64,000 nucleotides of DNA, taken from the NCBI RefSeq assembly GCF_014640555.1, contig NZ_BMHE01000013.1, positions 62,001 through 126,000 on the forward strand, written 5' to 3'. Source of the stretch: Paenibacillus marchantiophytorum (lineage in GTDB: Bacteria > Bacillota > Bacilli > Paenibacillales > NBRC-103111). Made by a program: the position numbers and the translations under genes. Below, in pieces: positions 18,166 through 26,548 of the stretch. Below the pieces are notes generated by a model. The model saw nothing but the letters and a program-made list of their open reading frames with translations. It searched no databases and had not been told where the DNA came from. Position 1 is the first letter of the stretch. Each line of letters opens with the position of its first letter.

Positions 18166-18179
18166 TGCAAGCGTTTACT
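18166..18179 (-). promoter_or_regulatory. Catabolite-responsive element (CcpA site) for uxaE
   Basis: The minus strand reads AGTAAACGCTTGCA, which differs at one base from the cre pattern TGTAAACGNTTNCA. It is centred about 30 bases upstream of the uxaE start, where CcpA would block transcription when preferred sugars are present. Confidence 0.65.
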
Positions 18180-18323
18180 GACTTCTTATACCTTAATCAT
18201 ATCGCAAGCAAGGAGCGTTTTCTCATCATCTATTCCTATTTTCCACTAAAACTATTCATATCTTTCACTAAAAACATGCTATACTAGCTCCATAACGGAT
18301 TAACGATCAAAGGAGTCCTCCTG

Positions 18324-19172
18324 ATGTCCCGCACTGTCACTTATGGCAACGAAGAAGAAGGTCCCTTCTATATCCAACATATTCATCGTTCCGGTTCTTT
18401 CGAACGGACTCAGCATATGCATGATCTATTCGAGATTTATTATTTGTATGAAGGCGAGCGCATGTATTTCATACGTGATCGTTCCTATCTGATTCTCCCT
18501 GGCGATCTGGTATTGATTAACCGGCGAGATGTTCATGCGACCTCTGATTCCGATAAACTTGGACATGCGCGGGTTGTGATCAATTTCAGCGACAGTTTTC
18601 TGGGCAGTGCGCTCAAGGACGCTCCCTTCCTGCTCGATGCCATTACCCATAGAACGCCTGTATTGCGGCTTGATCTGCCTACTAGACGCATGGTCGAAGA
18701 TATTTTCGGCAAAATGGTTCATGAAGCCAAAGAAAATCAGCTCGGCCAAGATTTCGCGCTTGCGCACTATTTGGTTGAGCTGCTGCTGCTGACGGCCCGT
18801 TACATCCGTGTCCATCCCGTCACTTCGCCCGAGCACGTCTCTCCCATGCATCGAAAAATATCGAACATCGTTCGCCATATCAACACGCATTATGCAGAAC
18901 CGGTTCGACTCGAGGAGCTCGCTGAGCGCTTTGAAATCAGTCCTGCTTATTTGAGCCGGATGTTCAAGGAAATCACCGGATTTTCGATGGTTGAGTATGT
19001 CAGTCTTGTTCGTGTGCAAGAAGCACAAAAACTGTTAACCCATTCGAATATAAAAGTAATCGTCATCGCAGAGCAGGTCGGCTTCGGCTCGTTAGTCCAA
19101 TTCGGACGCGTCTTCCGCCAAATGACCAAAACGACTCCGCTGCGCTACCGCCAATCCCGGAATTCCCGTTAG
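18324..19172 (+). CDS. AraC-family transcriptional regulator
   Basis: This 282-residue protein has an N-terminal cupin-like sensor domain (about 1-150; THMHDLFEIYY-like start, ILPGDLVLINRRDVHAT) and a C-terminal double helix-turn-helix (about 180-278). The latter includes LAERFEISPAYLSRMFKEITG and VGFGSLVQFGRVFRQMT. It is divergently transcribed from uxaE with 180 bases between them, so it most likely regulates uxaE in response to a sugar acid. That is inference from position. The ribosome binding site is AAAGGAGTCCTCCTG. A TATACT -10 box lies near 18278. Confidence 0.88.
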   Translation: MSRTVTYGNEEEGPFYIQHIHRSGSFERTQHMHDLFEIYYLYEGERMYFIRDRSYLILPGDLVLINRRDVHATSDSDKLGHARVVINFSDSFLGSALKDAPFLLDAITHRTPVLRLDLPTRRMVEDIFGKMVHEAKENQLGQDFALAHYLVELLLLTARYIRVHPVTSPEHVSPMHRKISNIVRHINTHYAEPVRLEELAERFEISPAYLSRMFKEITGFSMVEYVSLVRVQEAQKLLTHSNIKVIVIAEQVGFGSLVQFGRVFRQMTKTTPLRYRQSRNSR

Positions 19173-19187
19173 ACTTAGCAGAATCTA

Positions 19188-19240
19188 CAAAAAAGAGGCG
19201 GTCCGCAAGGTTTTCACCTTATGGAACAGCCTCTTTCCTT
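19188..19240. terminator. Shared terminator between the araC-type gene and the exonuclease gene
   Basis: AAAGAGGC / GCCTCTTT arms with an inner AAGG/CCTT pair lie between convergent stop codons. Short T/A runs flank both sides. Confidence 0.75.
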
Positions 19241-20116
19241 TTAACCGATCAACCGCATTAAGCCTTTGAATTCCAATTCCTCAAACTTGCTAATCACTTT
19301 CTCCCGTTCCATAGCCCAACCGCATTCTTCCAATGCGCATGCAACCGGCACATCCAAGCGAATCGTAGCCAAATCACGAGAAAGATGAAGCATCTCCAGC
19401 TCGGCTTCAATTTTGGCGCGCACACCTTTCGGCAGAGCCGCCAAATTTTCCAGTATTCCCGCAATATTCTCGTATTCCATTAACAGCTTCGTCGCAGTTT
19501 TCTCGCCAATCCCTTTGACACCTGGGTAATTATCCGCCGTATCTCCGGTCAACCCCTTCAAATCGATAATCTGGGCAGGTGTCAGACTTTTCTCCGTCAT
19601 CAACGTTTCGAGCGTGTACACCATATAGTTGGACTGCCCTTTTTTCATAATAATGACTTCTGTATTCTCTTCCACCAACTGCAGCATATCATGATCGCCT
19701 GTAAGAATCTGCACCTTCGTAGAAGGGCTATATGTACGAGCTAATGTACCTATGCAGTCATCCGCTTCATAGCCGATCACGCCTACATTCGGAATATTGA
19801 AGGAAGCCGTCACTTCTTTCACCAAATCAAATTGAGGAATCAGCTCTTCCGGAGCAGGTCCGCGGTTCGCTTTATAGAGATCAAACTTCTCCGTACGGAA
19901 AGTCTTGCTTCCCATATCCCAGCAGCATACCACATGTGTCGGTTTGAACGTCCCAATGGCATCCAGCAAATATTTGAGAAAGCCATACACGCCATTCACC
20001 GGTACGCCTGCACTTGTTCGCATGATGTATCCGCTTGAAGATGTTGCATAGTAGCCACGGAATAACAGAGCCATGCCATCGACGAGCAGCACAGATTCAG
20101 TTGTTGTTTCGGACAA
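19241..20116 (-). CDS. 5'-3' exonuclease (PolA N-terminal domain type)
   Basis: This stand-alone 5' nuclease of the FEN/PolA family has about 291 residues. It has LLVDGMALLFRGYYA at the start, the acidic active-site runs VVCCWDMGSKTFR, IGYEADDCIGTLA and LTGDHDMLQL, and the helix-hairpin-helix GLTGDTADNYPGVKGIGEKTA. It probably removes RNA primers or 5' flaps, like Bacillus YpcP. The start is uncertain. TTG at 20116 has a GGGAGC site seven bases away and gives a typical N-terminus, while ATG at 20131 and 20140 have no good site. Confidence 0.85.
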   Translation of the reverse strand: MSETTTESVLLVDGMALLFRGYYATSSSGYIMRTSAGVPVNGVYGFLKYLLDAIGTFKPTHVVCCWDMGSKTFRTEKFDLYKANRGPAPEELIPQFDLVKEVTASFNIPNVGVIGYEADDCIGTLARTYSPSTKVQILTGDHDMLQLVEENTEVIIMKKGQSNYMVYTLETLMTEKSLTPAQIIDLKGLTGDTADNYPGVKGIGEKTATKLLMEYENIAGILENLAALPKGVRAKIEAELEMLHLSRDLATIRLDVPVACALEECGWAMEREKVISKFEELEFKGLMRLIG

Positions 20117-20193
20117 AATAATCGCTCCCATTCTCTGCATCTTTACGTATAAGTTCTACTCGTAGTATAGCATGGGAACAGCTGTTCAGCACG

Positions 20194-20232
20194 CAAAAAA
20201 CCGCCGCTAGCAAAAGATACCAGCGACGGTTC
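20194..20232 (-). terminator. Terminator of the FMN reductase gene
   Basis: CCGTCGCTGG-type left arm and CTAGCGGCGG right arm are followed by T6 on the minus strand, 20 bases after the stop at 20252. Confidence 0.8.
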
Positions 20233-20251
20233 AGCCCTCATCTACATTGTC

Positions 20252-20794
20252 TTAACGACTTGTATGCCATTTAATTTCTTGAATAAATTCACTTACGGAA
20301 GCCTCTAAACGCGTAGAAATTTCCTCATCCAGAATCGCTTGCCCTTGTTCGCCCCATGTTACTTGCTTATCAAGAACGAAAACACCTTGTAGAATGTTCT
20401 GCGCACCAAGTGCGGACAGCACTGGTTTCAAAGCGTAATCAATCGCAAGCAAGTGCGAAACAGTTCCGCCTACTGCAAGCGGAAGCACGATCTTGCGCTC
20501 GAGCCCTTTTTGCGGGAGCAGATCAAGGAATGCCTTTAACACACCTGTGTAAGAAGCTTTGTATACCGGTGTAGCCACGAAAACCGCATCAGCAGCGGCA
20601 ACAAGCGCATTCGCATTCACGATGGCTTCGCTATCGAACTTCGCGTATAACAGATCCTCTGCTGGAATATCGCGCACTTTAATCCATTCAACTTCTAAAC
20701 CTGCTTCCAATAGAGCACTTTTGGCTACTTCAATAACACCATGAATACGGGATGTAGGGGTTGGACTTCCGGAAATAATAACAACTTTGGCCAT
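20252..20794 (-). CDS. NADPH-dependent FMN reductase (SsuE-like)
   Basis: This 180-residue flavodoxin-fold protein begins MAKVVIISGSPTPTSR, the phosphate-binding GSP loop of the FMN_red family. It continues with ATPVYKASYTGVLKAFLDLLP, the conserved segment of the SsuE subgroup. It reduces FMN with NAD(P)H, usually to feed an alkanesulfonate monooxygenase, but no such partner is present here. ATG at 20794 follows GGAGAGTGAACCTC. A promoter at 20915-20943 and a terminator-like hairpin at 20824-20868 lie upstream, suggesting attenuation. Confidence 0.85.
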   Translation of the reverse strand: MAKVVIISGSPTPTSRIHGVIEVAKSALLEAGLEVEWIKVRDIPAEDLLYAKFDSEAIVNANALVAAADAVFVATPVYKASYTGVLKAFLDLLPQKGLERKIVLPLAVGGTVSHLLAIDYALKPVLSALGAQNILQGVFVLDKQVTWGEQGQAILDEEISTRLEASVSEFIQEIKWHTSR

Positions 20795-20823
20795 GAGGTT
20801 CACTCTCCATATAGGTTTTGGAT

Positions 20824-20868
20824 GAAAAAAAGACTCCGCAATCTTTGCTGTGTACAAAGTGGGAGTCT
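20824..20868 (-). terminator. Terminator of the glycosyltransferase gene or attenuator of the FMN reductase gene
   Basis: GACTCC / GGAGTC outer arms with an inner CTTTG/CAAAG pair are followed by T7 on the minus strand. It lies after the glycosyltransferase stop, and also downstream of a promoter for the FMN reductase gene. Confidence 0.75.
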
Positions 20869-20914
20869 CCGGTTGTTAGGTCGACTTTTAATTCATAGTA
20901 TTTTACTTGGATTT

Positions 20915-20943
20915 ATATTACCATTCCCACTTGCGAACGTCAA
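20915..20943 (-). promoter_or_regulatory. Sigma-A promoter for the FMN reductase gene
   Basis: TTGACG (20938-20943), 17 bases, TAATAT (20915-20920) on the minus strand, between the glycosyltransferase stop and the leader hairpin. Confidence 0.6.
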
Positions 20944-20953
20944 TACTTTTTGC

Positions 20954-23900
20954 TTAAAAGAAATTCCAACCTGGCAGCCAGCGGAGGAAGAAGGAATACG
21001 TGGATGGAATGATCATCCCTGATAAGATTGGATAGAACAGACCGAACAACACAACGACCCCTATTAAATAACCATAGATATATCTTCTTCTATGAAGCGG
21101 CCCTTCCTCCAAATACTGCTTAATATAGTAGGTCAAGATAAGCACTAGAAACGGCACCATCGCGAAGTAATGATAAATAAAAGTCAGCCTCGGCACCAGC
21201 ATCCACGGCAAGTACTGGGAGCAGTAGCCGATAAGCAGCACGCGCAGCAATTTATCTTTCTTTTTGAACACGAGATAGAACGAATATAGAACTGCAATGA
21301 AACCTGGCCACCAGACAAGCGGATTACCGAAAGAAACGATGCTCGACAGCATGCCTTGCGGCATCAGCTTGGCTTGATAATACCAGATAGGGCGAAGCAT
21401 CAGCGGCCATTCCCACCACGGCGACGAGAACGGATGTGTAGCGACTAAATCTTTATGATACTTATACATATGTACCTGATAGGTGACGACATCCTTAAGG
21501 CCATGTCCTGGACCTGGAACCATCATGAATGGAATGTAGGACAGCGTATAAATGCCCAGCGGCACAATGACAAACATGAGCACACACCAAAGCAGTGTGA
21601 GCAGTGTATTCTTAACGAACCGTTGTTTGACTAGAGACAGTTGGTCTTTCTCCGCTTCCGTCCAAACCGGCTTCGAGGCATCGAGTGGCTCCGCCTCCGC
21701 CTGCGCAGACTCCCCTTCGTCCAAAAGGGCCCGTCGGGCAAATCTATACTCCCCGTAGCGTTCAAACAGGGAAATTAGCAGCAATAAGGCAAGCCCTGCG
21801 CCGCCGTAGATGACAATCCACTTGGAAGCCGCTCCTATGCCGAAGAAAAGACCGGATAGCCCCAAGGGAACTAGCGTTGTCCACAGCTTTTCCCTATAAA
21901 AACTCAGCGTCGTATAGCGATACATGAAATAGAACATCAGCATGATGAAGAAAACGCCATACACATCAATCGTCGCGATACGCGTTTGCGCAAAATGCAT
22001 AAAATCAAAGGAAAGCAAACAAGCTGCGATGAAGGCATACTCCGATCGGCCAAACATCCGCTTGGCGAATACATACATGATTGGAATCATGCCTATGCCG
22101 AATAACGTGCCAATAATACGCCAACCGAACGGATTTAACCCGAACACATAGATCCCGATCGACATAAGAACTTTCCCGAGCGGCGGGTGTGTGCTTTCAT
22201 AGGGCTCAATCTGGTGAAGGTGCTCATAGGCAGTACGAGCATGATAAATCTCATCGAAATACGTACCATTCATATACGTAGGCGTATACGGTACCACGCT
22301 CGCTTCATCGAATAATTGCGCAGGTCTTCCTTCGTCAGCAGGATTAACATCCTGCTCGGTAACGCCTGCAATGTTAAGAATTTCTGAACTGCCATCTCCG
22401 AAGATACCAATTTCATGTAGATGAAGCGCAGCGTTTTCCTGGGTATCTATCACCAGTTTAACGTATCTGGCATCTTTTTTGGGTTCCACCGTGTTCCAGG
22501 TGAAGACCTTGGTATGATCGGATTTAACCGACATTTGATCCTGCCACTGCATGCCATCGTTGGAAAACCAGAAGGAGTAAGCTCCTTCACCGACACCTGC
22601 AAAGGTGTTGATCCTTGTGATGTTATGTGTACTGCCGAGATCAACAATGACGGCTTCACCAACATTCGTTGGCTTCCAGAATGTCGTCGGAGCCTTATGC
22701 CCCCCTAGGTGAAACAATGCAATAATCGTATAGATGACGACTAAAACTCCGAGATACAGCACATCTTTCTTGGTGAAAAATCGGCCCTTGGGGCTTCTTT
22801 CTATCCCATCTTCCTGAGGTTTAAAGATCGCCTTCCATCGTTCAGATGGTGTTGCCCGAGGCAACGCAGCTGGAACTGGCTGCTGATCTTGCATCCGGTC
22901 CTGATTTCGTTCCTCCGCTTGTTGTTCTGGTTGTGAATCCACGAAAAGCCTCCATCCCAATATACATGCATAGATAAACATAATAACATTGATAGCGGAT
23001 ATCGTCAGCATCAAAGAATCATAACGCGGGATGTGATAGTCCTTATGAAAACTACGCTGCAGCACATCCGCAATATTAATAAAATGCGTGAGGCTGAAAC
23101 CGATAAACAGACCGAGTATTCGACGATCTTTGATGTAAATGAAGCTGGTTAACGCCAGCAGCAAGCCATAGTGCAAATAGCGTTCGTGCATTTTGGTCAT
23201 ACACATGAAAACCGCTGTAATAAACAAGAAAGCAACGTAGAGTAATGCGCCTGGCCTACCTTTGCTGCGTATGTACAAATAGCACGTATACACGAGTGCC
23301 AACGGCATAAGCACCCACCCTAGCCACTGGTAGGGAATATGTAGAAATGTGCTTTTCATATCGATAAAATTGCCGCCTAACAAGGCCATGAGATTAAACG
23401 CATTCAAAGAGGCATAAGGGTAAGAAGCCAGTGTACCTGAATAAAGTTCTATCAGCCAGCCGTATCCCCGGCCAACAGCAAAAGGAAGCGAGATAACAAC
23501 TATTGTCGTCAGACCGCTCAGAATGCTCAACACAGCAACCATCCAGTTGCGTTTGCGCACCACATCAATCAATAAAAAAATGCCAAAGAGCAGCGCCTGG
23601 GGTTTAAGAAGCAGAGCAAGTGCTATACAAACTGAAGCTTGCGGAAGTTTTCCACGCTGCTGCAATAAGAAGGTCGCTACGATAAACAACATAAAAAACG
23701 AGTCGACCTGCCCCCATATGGCGGAATTCGACCAAATCGCCGGATTGAAAGCAAACAACGCGGCAATGCCCAGCGCTTGCAACCATGCCCGCGCACCACG
23801 GCGCCAGCTAATCGTCAAATGAAATAGCAGATAGACCGTTACAACATCAGCTATAATTGCAGGAAGCTTGAGAATTAATAGTGACTGCCCACTCTCCCAA

Positions 23901-24178
23901 GGAATGGAAAACTTATGGTGCAGGAAACCCACGACGTACAGCACATACATGTAGCCAGGTGGATAGTCCAAGAAGTAGTCTTTCGCATTCGTATACAATC
24001 CAGACAGTCCTACCGTATAAGCACGGTCAGCCCAAGCCATGAATGTACGTACATCCGTATCATAACCAACCCATACAGGTGCTAAGTACAATCTAAGTAC
24101 TAGTGCTGTCAAAAGCAGTAAACCCAAAAGTAAGTACTTATTGGGGGCACCCCCCGCTTGCTTAAACCAGCTTGCCAT
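20954..24178 (-). CDS. Fused GT-C / discoidin / protein-mannosyltransferase (GT39) membrane protein
   Basis: This 1074-residue polytopic membrane protein has three parts. Residues about 15-420 form a GT-C glycosyltransferase with DTDVRTFMAWADRAY in the first outer loop and about ten membrane helices. A polar linker (about 425-475) and one helix lead to a discoidin-like (F5/8 type C) beta-sandwich (about 510-625). Residues about 640-1070 form a GT39/PMT domain with the catalytic Asp-Glu in GTYFDEIYHARTAYE and then ESTHPPLGK. The substrates are probably polyprenyl-phosphate sugars used outside the membrane. ATG at 24178 follows AAGGAGAGGTCAC. Its acceptor is unknown, and neighbours give no hint. 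Confidence 0.85.
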   Translation of the reverse strand: MASWFKQAGGAPNKYLLLGLLLLTALVLRLYLAPVWVGYDTDVRTFMAWADRAYTVGLSGLYTNAKDYFLDYPPGYMYVLYVVGFLHHKFSIPWESGQSLLILKLPAIIADVVTVYLLFHLTISWRRGARAWLQALGIAALFAFNPAIWSNSAIWGQVDSFFMLFIVATFLLQQRGKLPQASVCIALALLLKPQALLFGIFLLIDVVRKRNWMVAVLSILSGLTTIVVISLPFAVGRGYGWLIELYSGTLASYPYASLNAFNLMALLGGNFIDMKSTFLHIPYQWLGWVLMPLALVYTCYLYIRSKGRPGALLYVAFLFITAVFMCMTKMHERYLHYGLLLALTSFIYIKDRRILGLFIGFSLTHFINIADVLQRSFHKDYHIPRYDSLMLTISAINVIMFIYACILGWRLFVDSQPEQQAEERNQDRMQDQQPVPAALPRATPSERWKAIFKPQEDGIERSPKGRFFTKKDVLYLGVLVVIYTIIALFHLGGHKAPTTFWKPTNVGEAVIVDLGSTHNITRINTFAGVGEGAYSFWFSNDGMQWQDQMSVKSDHTKVFTWNTVEPKKDARYVKLVIDTQENAALHLHEIGIFGDGSSEILNIAGVTEQDVNPADEGRPAQLFDEASVVPYTPTYMNGTYFDEIYHARTAYEHLHQIEPYESTHPPLGKVLMSIGIYVFGLNPFGWRIIGTLFGIGMIPIMYVFAKRMFGRSEYAFIAACLLSFDFMHFAQTRIATIDVYGVFFIMLMFYFMYRYTTLSFYREKLWTTLVPLGLSGLFFGIGAASKWIVIYGGAGLALLLLISLFERYGEYRFARRALLDEGESAQAEAEPLDASKPVWTEAEKDQLSLVKQRFVKNTLLTLLWCVLMFVIVPLGIYTLSYIPFMMVPGPGHGLKDVVTYQVHMYKYHKDLVATHPFSSPWWEWPLMLRPIWYYQAKLMPQGMLSSIVSFGNPLVWWPGFIAVLYSFYLVFKKKDKLLRVLLIGYCSQYLPWMLVPRLTFIYHYFAMVPFLVLILTYYIKQYLEEGPLHRRRYIYGYLIGVVVLFGLFYPILSGMIIPSTYSFFLRWLPGWNFF

Positions 24179-24239
24179 GTGACCTCTCCTTAGAAATAGA
24201 CTACTACCATTATACCTGTCCACTCTCTTGCAGAAAAGG

Positions 24240-24269
24240 AAAAAAGCACCGACCTGGGAGGTCAGTGCT
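24240..24269 (-). terminator. Terminator of the 75-residue gene at 24262
   Basis: AGCACTGACCT / AGGTCGGTGCT arms on the minus strand are followed by T6. The hairpin overlaps the stop codon. Confidence 0.8.
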
Positions 24270-24489
24270 TCGGTTCAAGCTTTTCGATGCGTTCGCATAT
24301 TTCATGCAGCCAATCATAGTCTTCCGTCAAGGATGCACAAAGTGATAAATTTTCCAATTTCAATCGGTTCCATACGTAGCTTGCGTTAGCTTCCATACAC
24401 AGCAGCAACTCATCCTGCTCTGCTCGTGTCAGCTCGCGCGCTCTGCGTAATGTCCATAACTCCGCCATACGTTGATGAACAGCCAACAT
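24262..24489 (-). CDS. Small helical hypothetical protein of Paenibacillus type
   Basis: This 75-residue protein starts MLAVHQRMAELWTLRRAREL and contains MEANASYVWNRLKLENLSL and DYDWLHEICERIEKLE. It is soluble and all-helical. I recall similar small proteins of this layout in Paenibacillus, annotated only as conserved domains of unknown function. A GGAGGG site ten bases before the ATG and an overlapping terminator support it. Function unknown. Confidence 0.7.
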   Translation of the reverse strand: MLAVHQRMAELWTLRRARELTRAEQDELLLCMEANASYVWNRLKLENLSLCASLTEDYDWLHEICERIEKLEPKH

Positions 24490-24569
24490 AGTTCGGGTGC
24501 CCTCCTGCTTGTTAAGTAGCTAACATTATGCAGTATGGTCAAAGAACGGACGAATGAAACAGTGGGGGT

Positions 24570-24621
24570 TTGACTTTCTAGTTTAGTTACAGTAAACTGT
24601 GTATATTACAGTTAAGTGTAA
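24570..24621 (+). promoter_or_regulatory. Promoter and repeat operators of the merR-clpP operon
   Basis: TTGACT (24570-24575), 17 bases, TAAACT (24593-24598). AGTTTA and TAAACT form a palindrome ending on the -10 box. TTACAGT is repeated directly at 24587 and 24606, and TTACA/TGTAA form a second inverted pair (24606-24621). These are probably sites for the MerR-type protein encoded just downstream. Confidence 0.5.
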
Positions 24622-24653
24622 CTAATACAGTGATATGTATCGGAGTTGATTTA

Positions 24654-25070
24654 ATGGATACTTTTACGGCACAGCAACTAGCGAATATTCTTCAAAAAGA
24701 TGATTCTCGTATGAATTTAAGAACAGTCAGATATTATACACAAATTGGCATGGTGCCACCATTAGAGTTAGTCGGTAACAAAAGAATGTATACCGATCTA
24801 CACCTTCATTATTTTCGCTCTATACTCACTTTAACAAAAACGGGTGAAACTCTTGCAGCGATTCAAGATAAATTAAAATTGCTCTCACTTGCTGAAATTG
24901 AAAAAATTGGTCAACAGCTGCACCTCTATGAATCAAGCCGTGTTCTAGAGAATGAGACACATAGAATTAACGAGGATATCCTTATTACCATAAGTCCCCG
25001 GATTTCGGCTGAATTAAAACAACGAGTCATCGATTCTATTTCTCAAGTGCTAAGGAGTGAGGATCAGTAA
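24654..25070 (+). CDS. MerR-family transcriptional regulator
   Basis: This 138-residue protein has an N-terminal MerR winged helix-turn-helix (about 1-70; TAQQLANILQ, LRTVRYYTQIGMVPP, NKRMYTD) and a helical C-terminal part (about 75-135) without the cysteines of metal sensors. ATG at 24654 follows CGGAGTTGATTTA. It is the first gene of a three-gene AT-rich operon. Its stop overlaps the next start (TAATG), so translation is coupled. It probably autoregulates through the repeats upstream. The inducer is unknown. Confidence 0.85.
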   Translation: MDTFTAQQLANILQKDDSRMNLRTVRYYTQIGMVPPLELVGNKRMYTDLHLHYFRSILTLTKTGETLAAIQDKLKLLSLAEIEKIGQQLHLYESSRVLENETHRINEDILITISPRISAELKQRVIDSISQVLRSEDQ

Positions 25071-25588
25071 TGCTTGATATCCAATTAGCCAAACCAGTTA
25101 TGGAAAACGAAGAAGGGATGAACCATTTGTGGGTTCAATTTCCCCTTGCTGACTTTATGAAAACCGAGCTAGCTGAAGTAAGTATTCAACTCCCTGATGG
25201 TCTTTATCGTTCACCTAATCTAAATGGATATAAAGAAAATATGTCTAAACTAATTCTAGTCAACTTAGAACGAGATAAGGATGTGCTTATTGAAATTTAC
25301 ACACAATCCGCCATCAACATTGGAGAAGCCGCAATCACCGTTGGGCTCCGCTACACAAACTGCTTGAATAACATAAAAGAAATCCATCACAGCATTCCTA
25401 TCCATTTCGTCCATGAAGATGAATCTGAACATTTGGCCGTAAATGACCAAGTAATCGGTCGGTTAAAAGAATTATTATCCCCCATTCCACAAGATAAAGT
25501 TGATTTCCTAAGTGTTCAATCGAAGATAATGGAGATACGCCATAATGAGTATTCCTATCTTGAAAAGAAGTACCGCGTAGACTGCTAA
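25070..25588 (+). CDS. Unknown protein between merR and clpP, probable beta-sandwich
   Basis: This 172-residue soluble protein has no signal peptide or membrane segment. Alternating hydrophobic strands (VSIQLPDGLYRS, SKLILVNLERDKDVLIEIY, EAAITVGLRYTN, HSIPIHFVHEDES) followed by a helical end (VIGRLKELL and beyond) suggest a beta-sandwich plus helix. The order is reminiscent of the C-terminal beta domain of some von Willebrand A proteins, but no MIDAS is present. That comparison is weak. It shares a TAATG overlap with merR and lies 15 bases before the clpP start. The context suggests an adaptor, substrate or sensor for the ClpP. Function unknown. Confidence 0.75.
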   Translation: MLDIQLAKPVMENEEGMNHLWVQFPLADFMKTELAEVSIQLPDGLYRSPNLNGYKENMSKLILVNLERDKDVLIEIYTQSAINIGEAAITVGLRYTNCLNNIKEIHHSIPIHFVHEDESEHLAVNDQVIGRLKELLSPIPQDKVDFLSVQSKIMEIRHNEYSYLEKKYRVDC

Positions 25589-25603
25589 TTAGGAGGGATA
25601 ACT

Positions 25604-26191
25604 ATCCTACATCAAATACCATACGTGGTTGAACAATCCACAAGAGGCGAGCGTTCTTATGATATTTATTCCAGACTGTTGCAAGATCGAATCATTTTTT
25701 TAACTGGAGAAATAAACGATGAAACAGCAAACATGGTTATTGCCCAGCTTTTATTTCTAGATGCATCTGATACCGAAAAAGATATTAGTTTGTATATTAA
25801 TTCGCAAGGTGGTTCCATAACAGCCGGTTTAGCAATCTACGATACAATGCAATTTATCAAAGCCGATGTCTCAACCTTATGTGTAGGCATAGCAGCTTCC
25901 ATGGGTGCTTTTTTATTAGCCAGTGGCGCAAAGAGAAAACGCTTTTCTCTGCCTAATAGTGAAATCATGATTCATCAGCCACTTGGTGGAGCGCGAGGCC
26001 AAGCATCAGACATAGAAATAAGTGCTAGACGTATCTTACGATTAAGAAACCAAATCAACCAAATATTAGCTCTACAAACCAAACAAGCTGTTGAGCAAGT
26101 TGAGTTGGACACAAACAGAGAACGTTTCATGGATCCGATCGAAGCCAAAAATTATGGATTGATTGATGATATCCTCCATAAAGCCAAATAA
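25604..26191 (+). CDS. clpP: Accessory ClpP protease subunit, probable ATC start
   Basis: This is a ClpP serine peptidase subunit that would form a 14-mer chamber fed by a Clp ATPase. Catalytic residues are visible: Ser in GIAASMGAF, His in IMIHQPLGG, Asp in LDTNRERF. The oxyanion region is [10 protein letters not shown]. Family N-termini read IPxVIEQ..[13 protein letters not shown]. Here IPY is encoded upstream of the first conventional start, GTG at 25625, which also lacks a ribosome binding site. AGGAGG at 25591 points to ATC at 25604, giving 195 residues. Its pairing with merR and an unknown gene marks it as an accessory copy, not the housekeeping clpP. No Clp ATPase is encoded nearby. 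Confidence 0.85.
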   Translation: MLHQIPYVVEQSTRGERSYDIYSRLLQDRIIFLTGEINDETANMVIAQLLFLDASDTEKDISLYINSQGGSITAGLAIYDTMQFIKADVSTLCVGIAASMGAFLLASGAKRKRFSLPNSEIMIHQPLGGARGQASDIEISARRILRLRNQINQILALQTKQAVEQVELDTNRERFMDPIEAKNYGLIDDILHKAK

Positions 26192-26401
26192 TCTAACCAT
26201 GCAAGAAGCTTTTGAAAGCGTGATCGTCTCAATATAGACCGGGATTCAGACAGCGAGCGGGATATCTAGCGGCGCTTCTAACGAACCGTATCATACTTAT
26301 AGACGCGAAAACGGCTACTTTGTGAAACTAACGAACTACAACCGCTTTATGCTGTAGTTTTCAGGTGGAATGGTGATCTTTTTCCTGCAATAACGCTTCT
26401 G

Positions 26402-26463
26402 GAATTCGTTACATTTTCAAATGTGCTCATTTTGATCGAATAAGAGCTATGGAGTTCATAAGG
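26402..26463 (+). repeat. Dispersed intergenic repeat, family A copy 3
   Basis: It reads GAATTCGTTACATTTTCAAA, then CATTTTGATCGAATAAG, then GGAGTTCATAAG. It resembles the two copies near 16.4-16.6 kb. The surrounding gap (26192-26548) otherwise holds only a terminator and AACGAAC-type repeated words at 26280-26330. Confidence 0.6.
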
Positions 26464-26486
26464 TAAGGCACCGTCCAATGAAGAAC

Positions 26487-26536
26487 AAAACGGGGGCTGT
26501 CGCAAAAAGTCTAACGACCTTTTGCAACAGCCCCCG
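26487..26536 (-). terminator. Terminator of the DGQHR gene pair
   Basis: CGGGGGCTGTTGCAAAAGG-type long arms are followed by T4 on the minus strand, 13 bases after the stop at 26549. Confidence 0.85.
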
Positions 26537-26548
26537 CTGCATTCCTTA

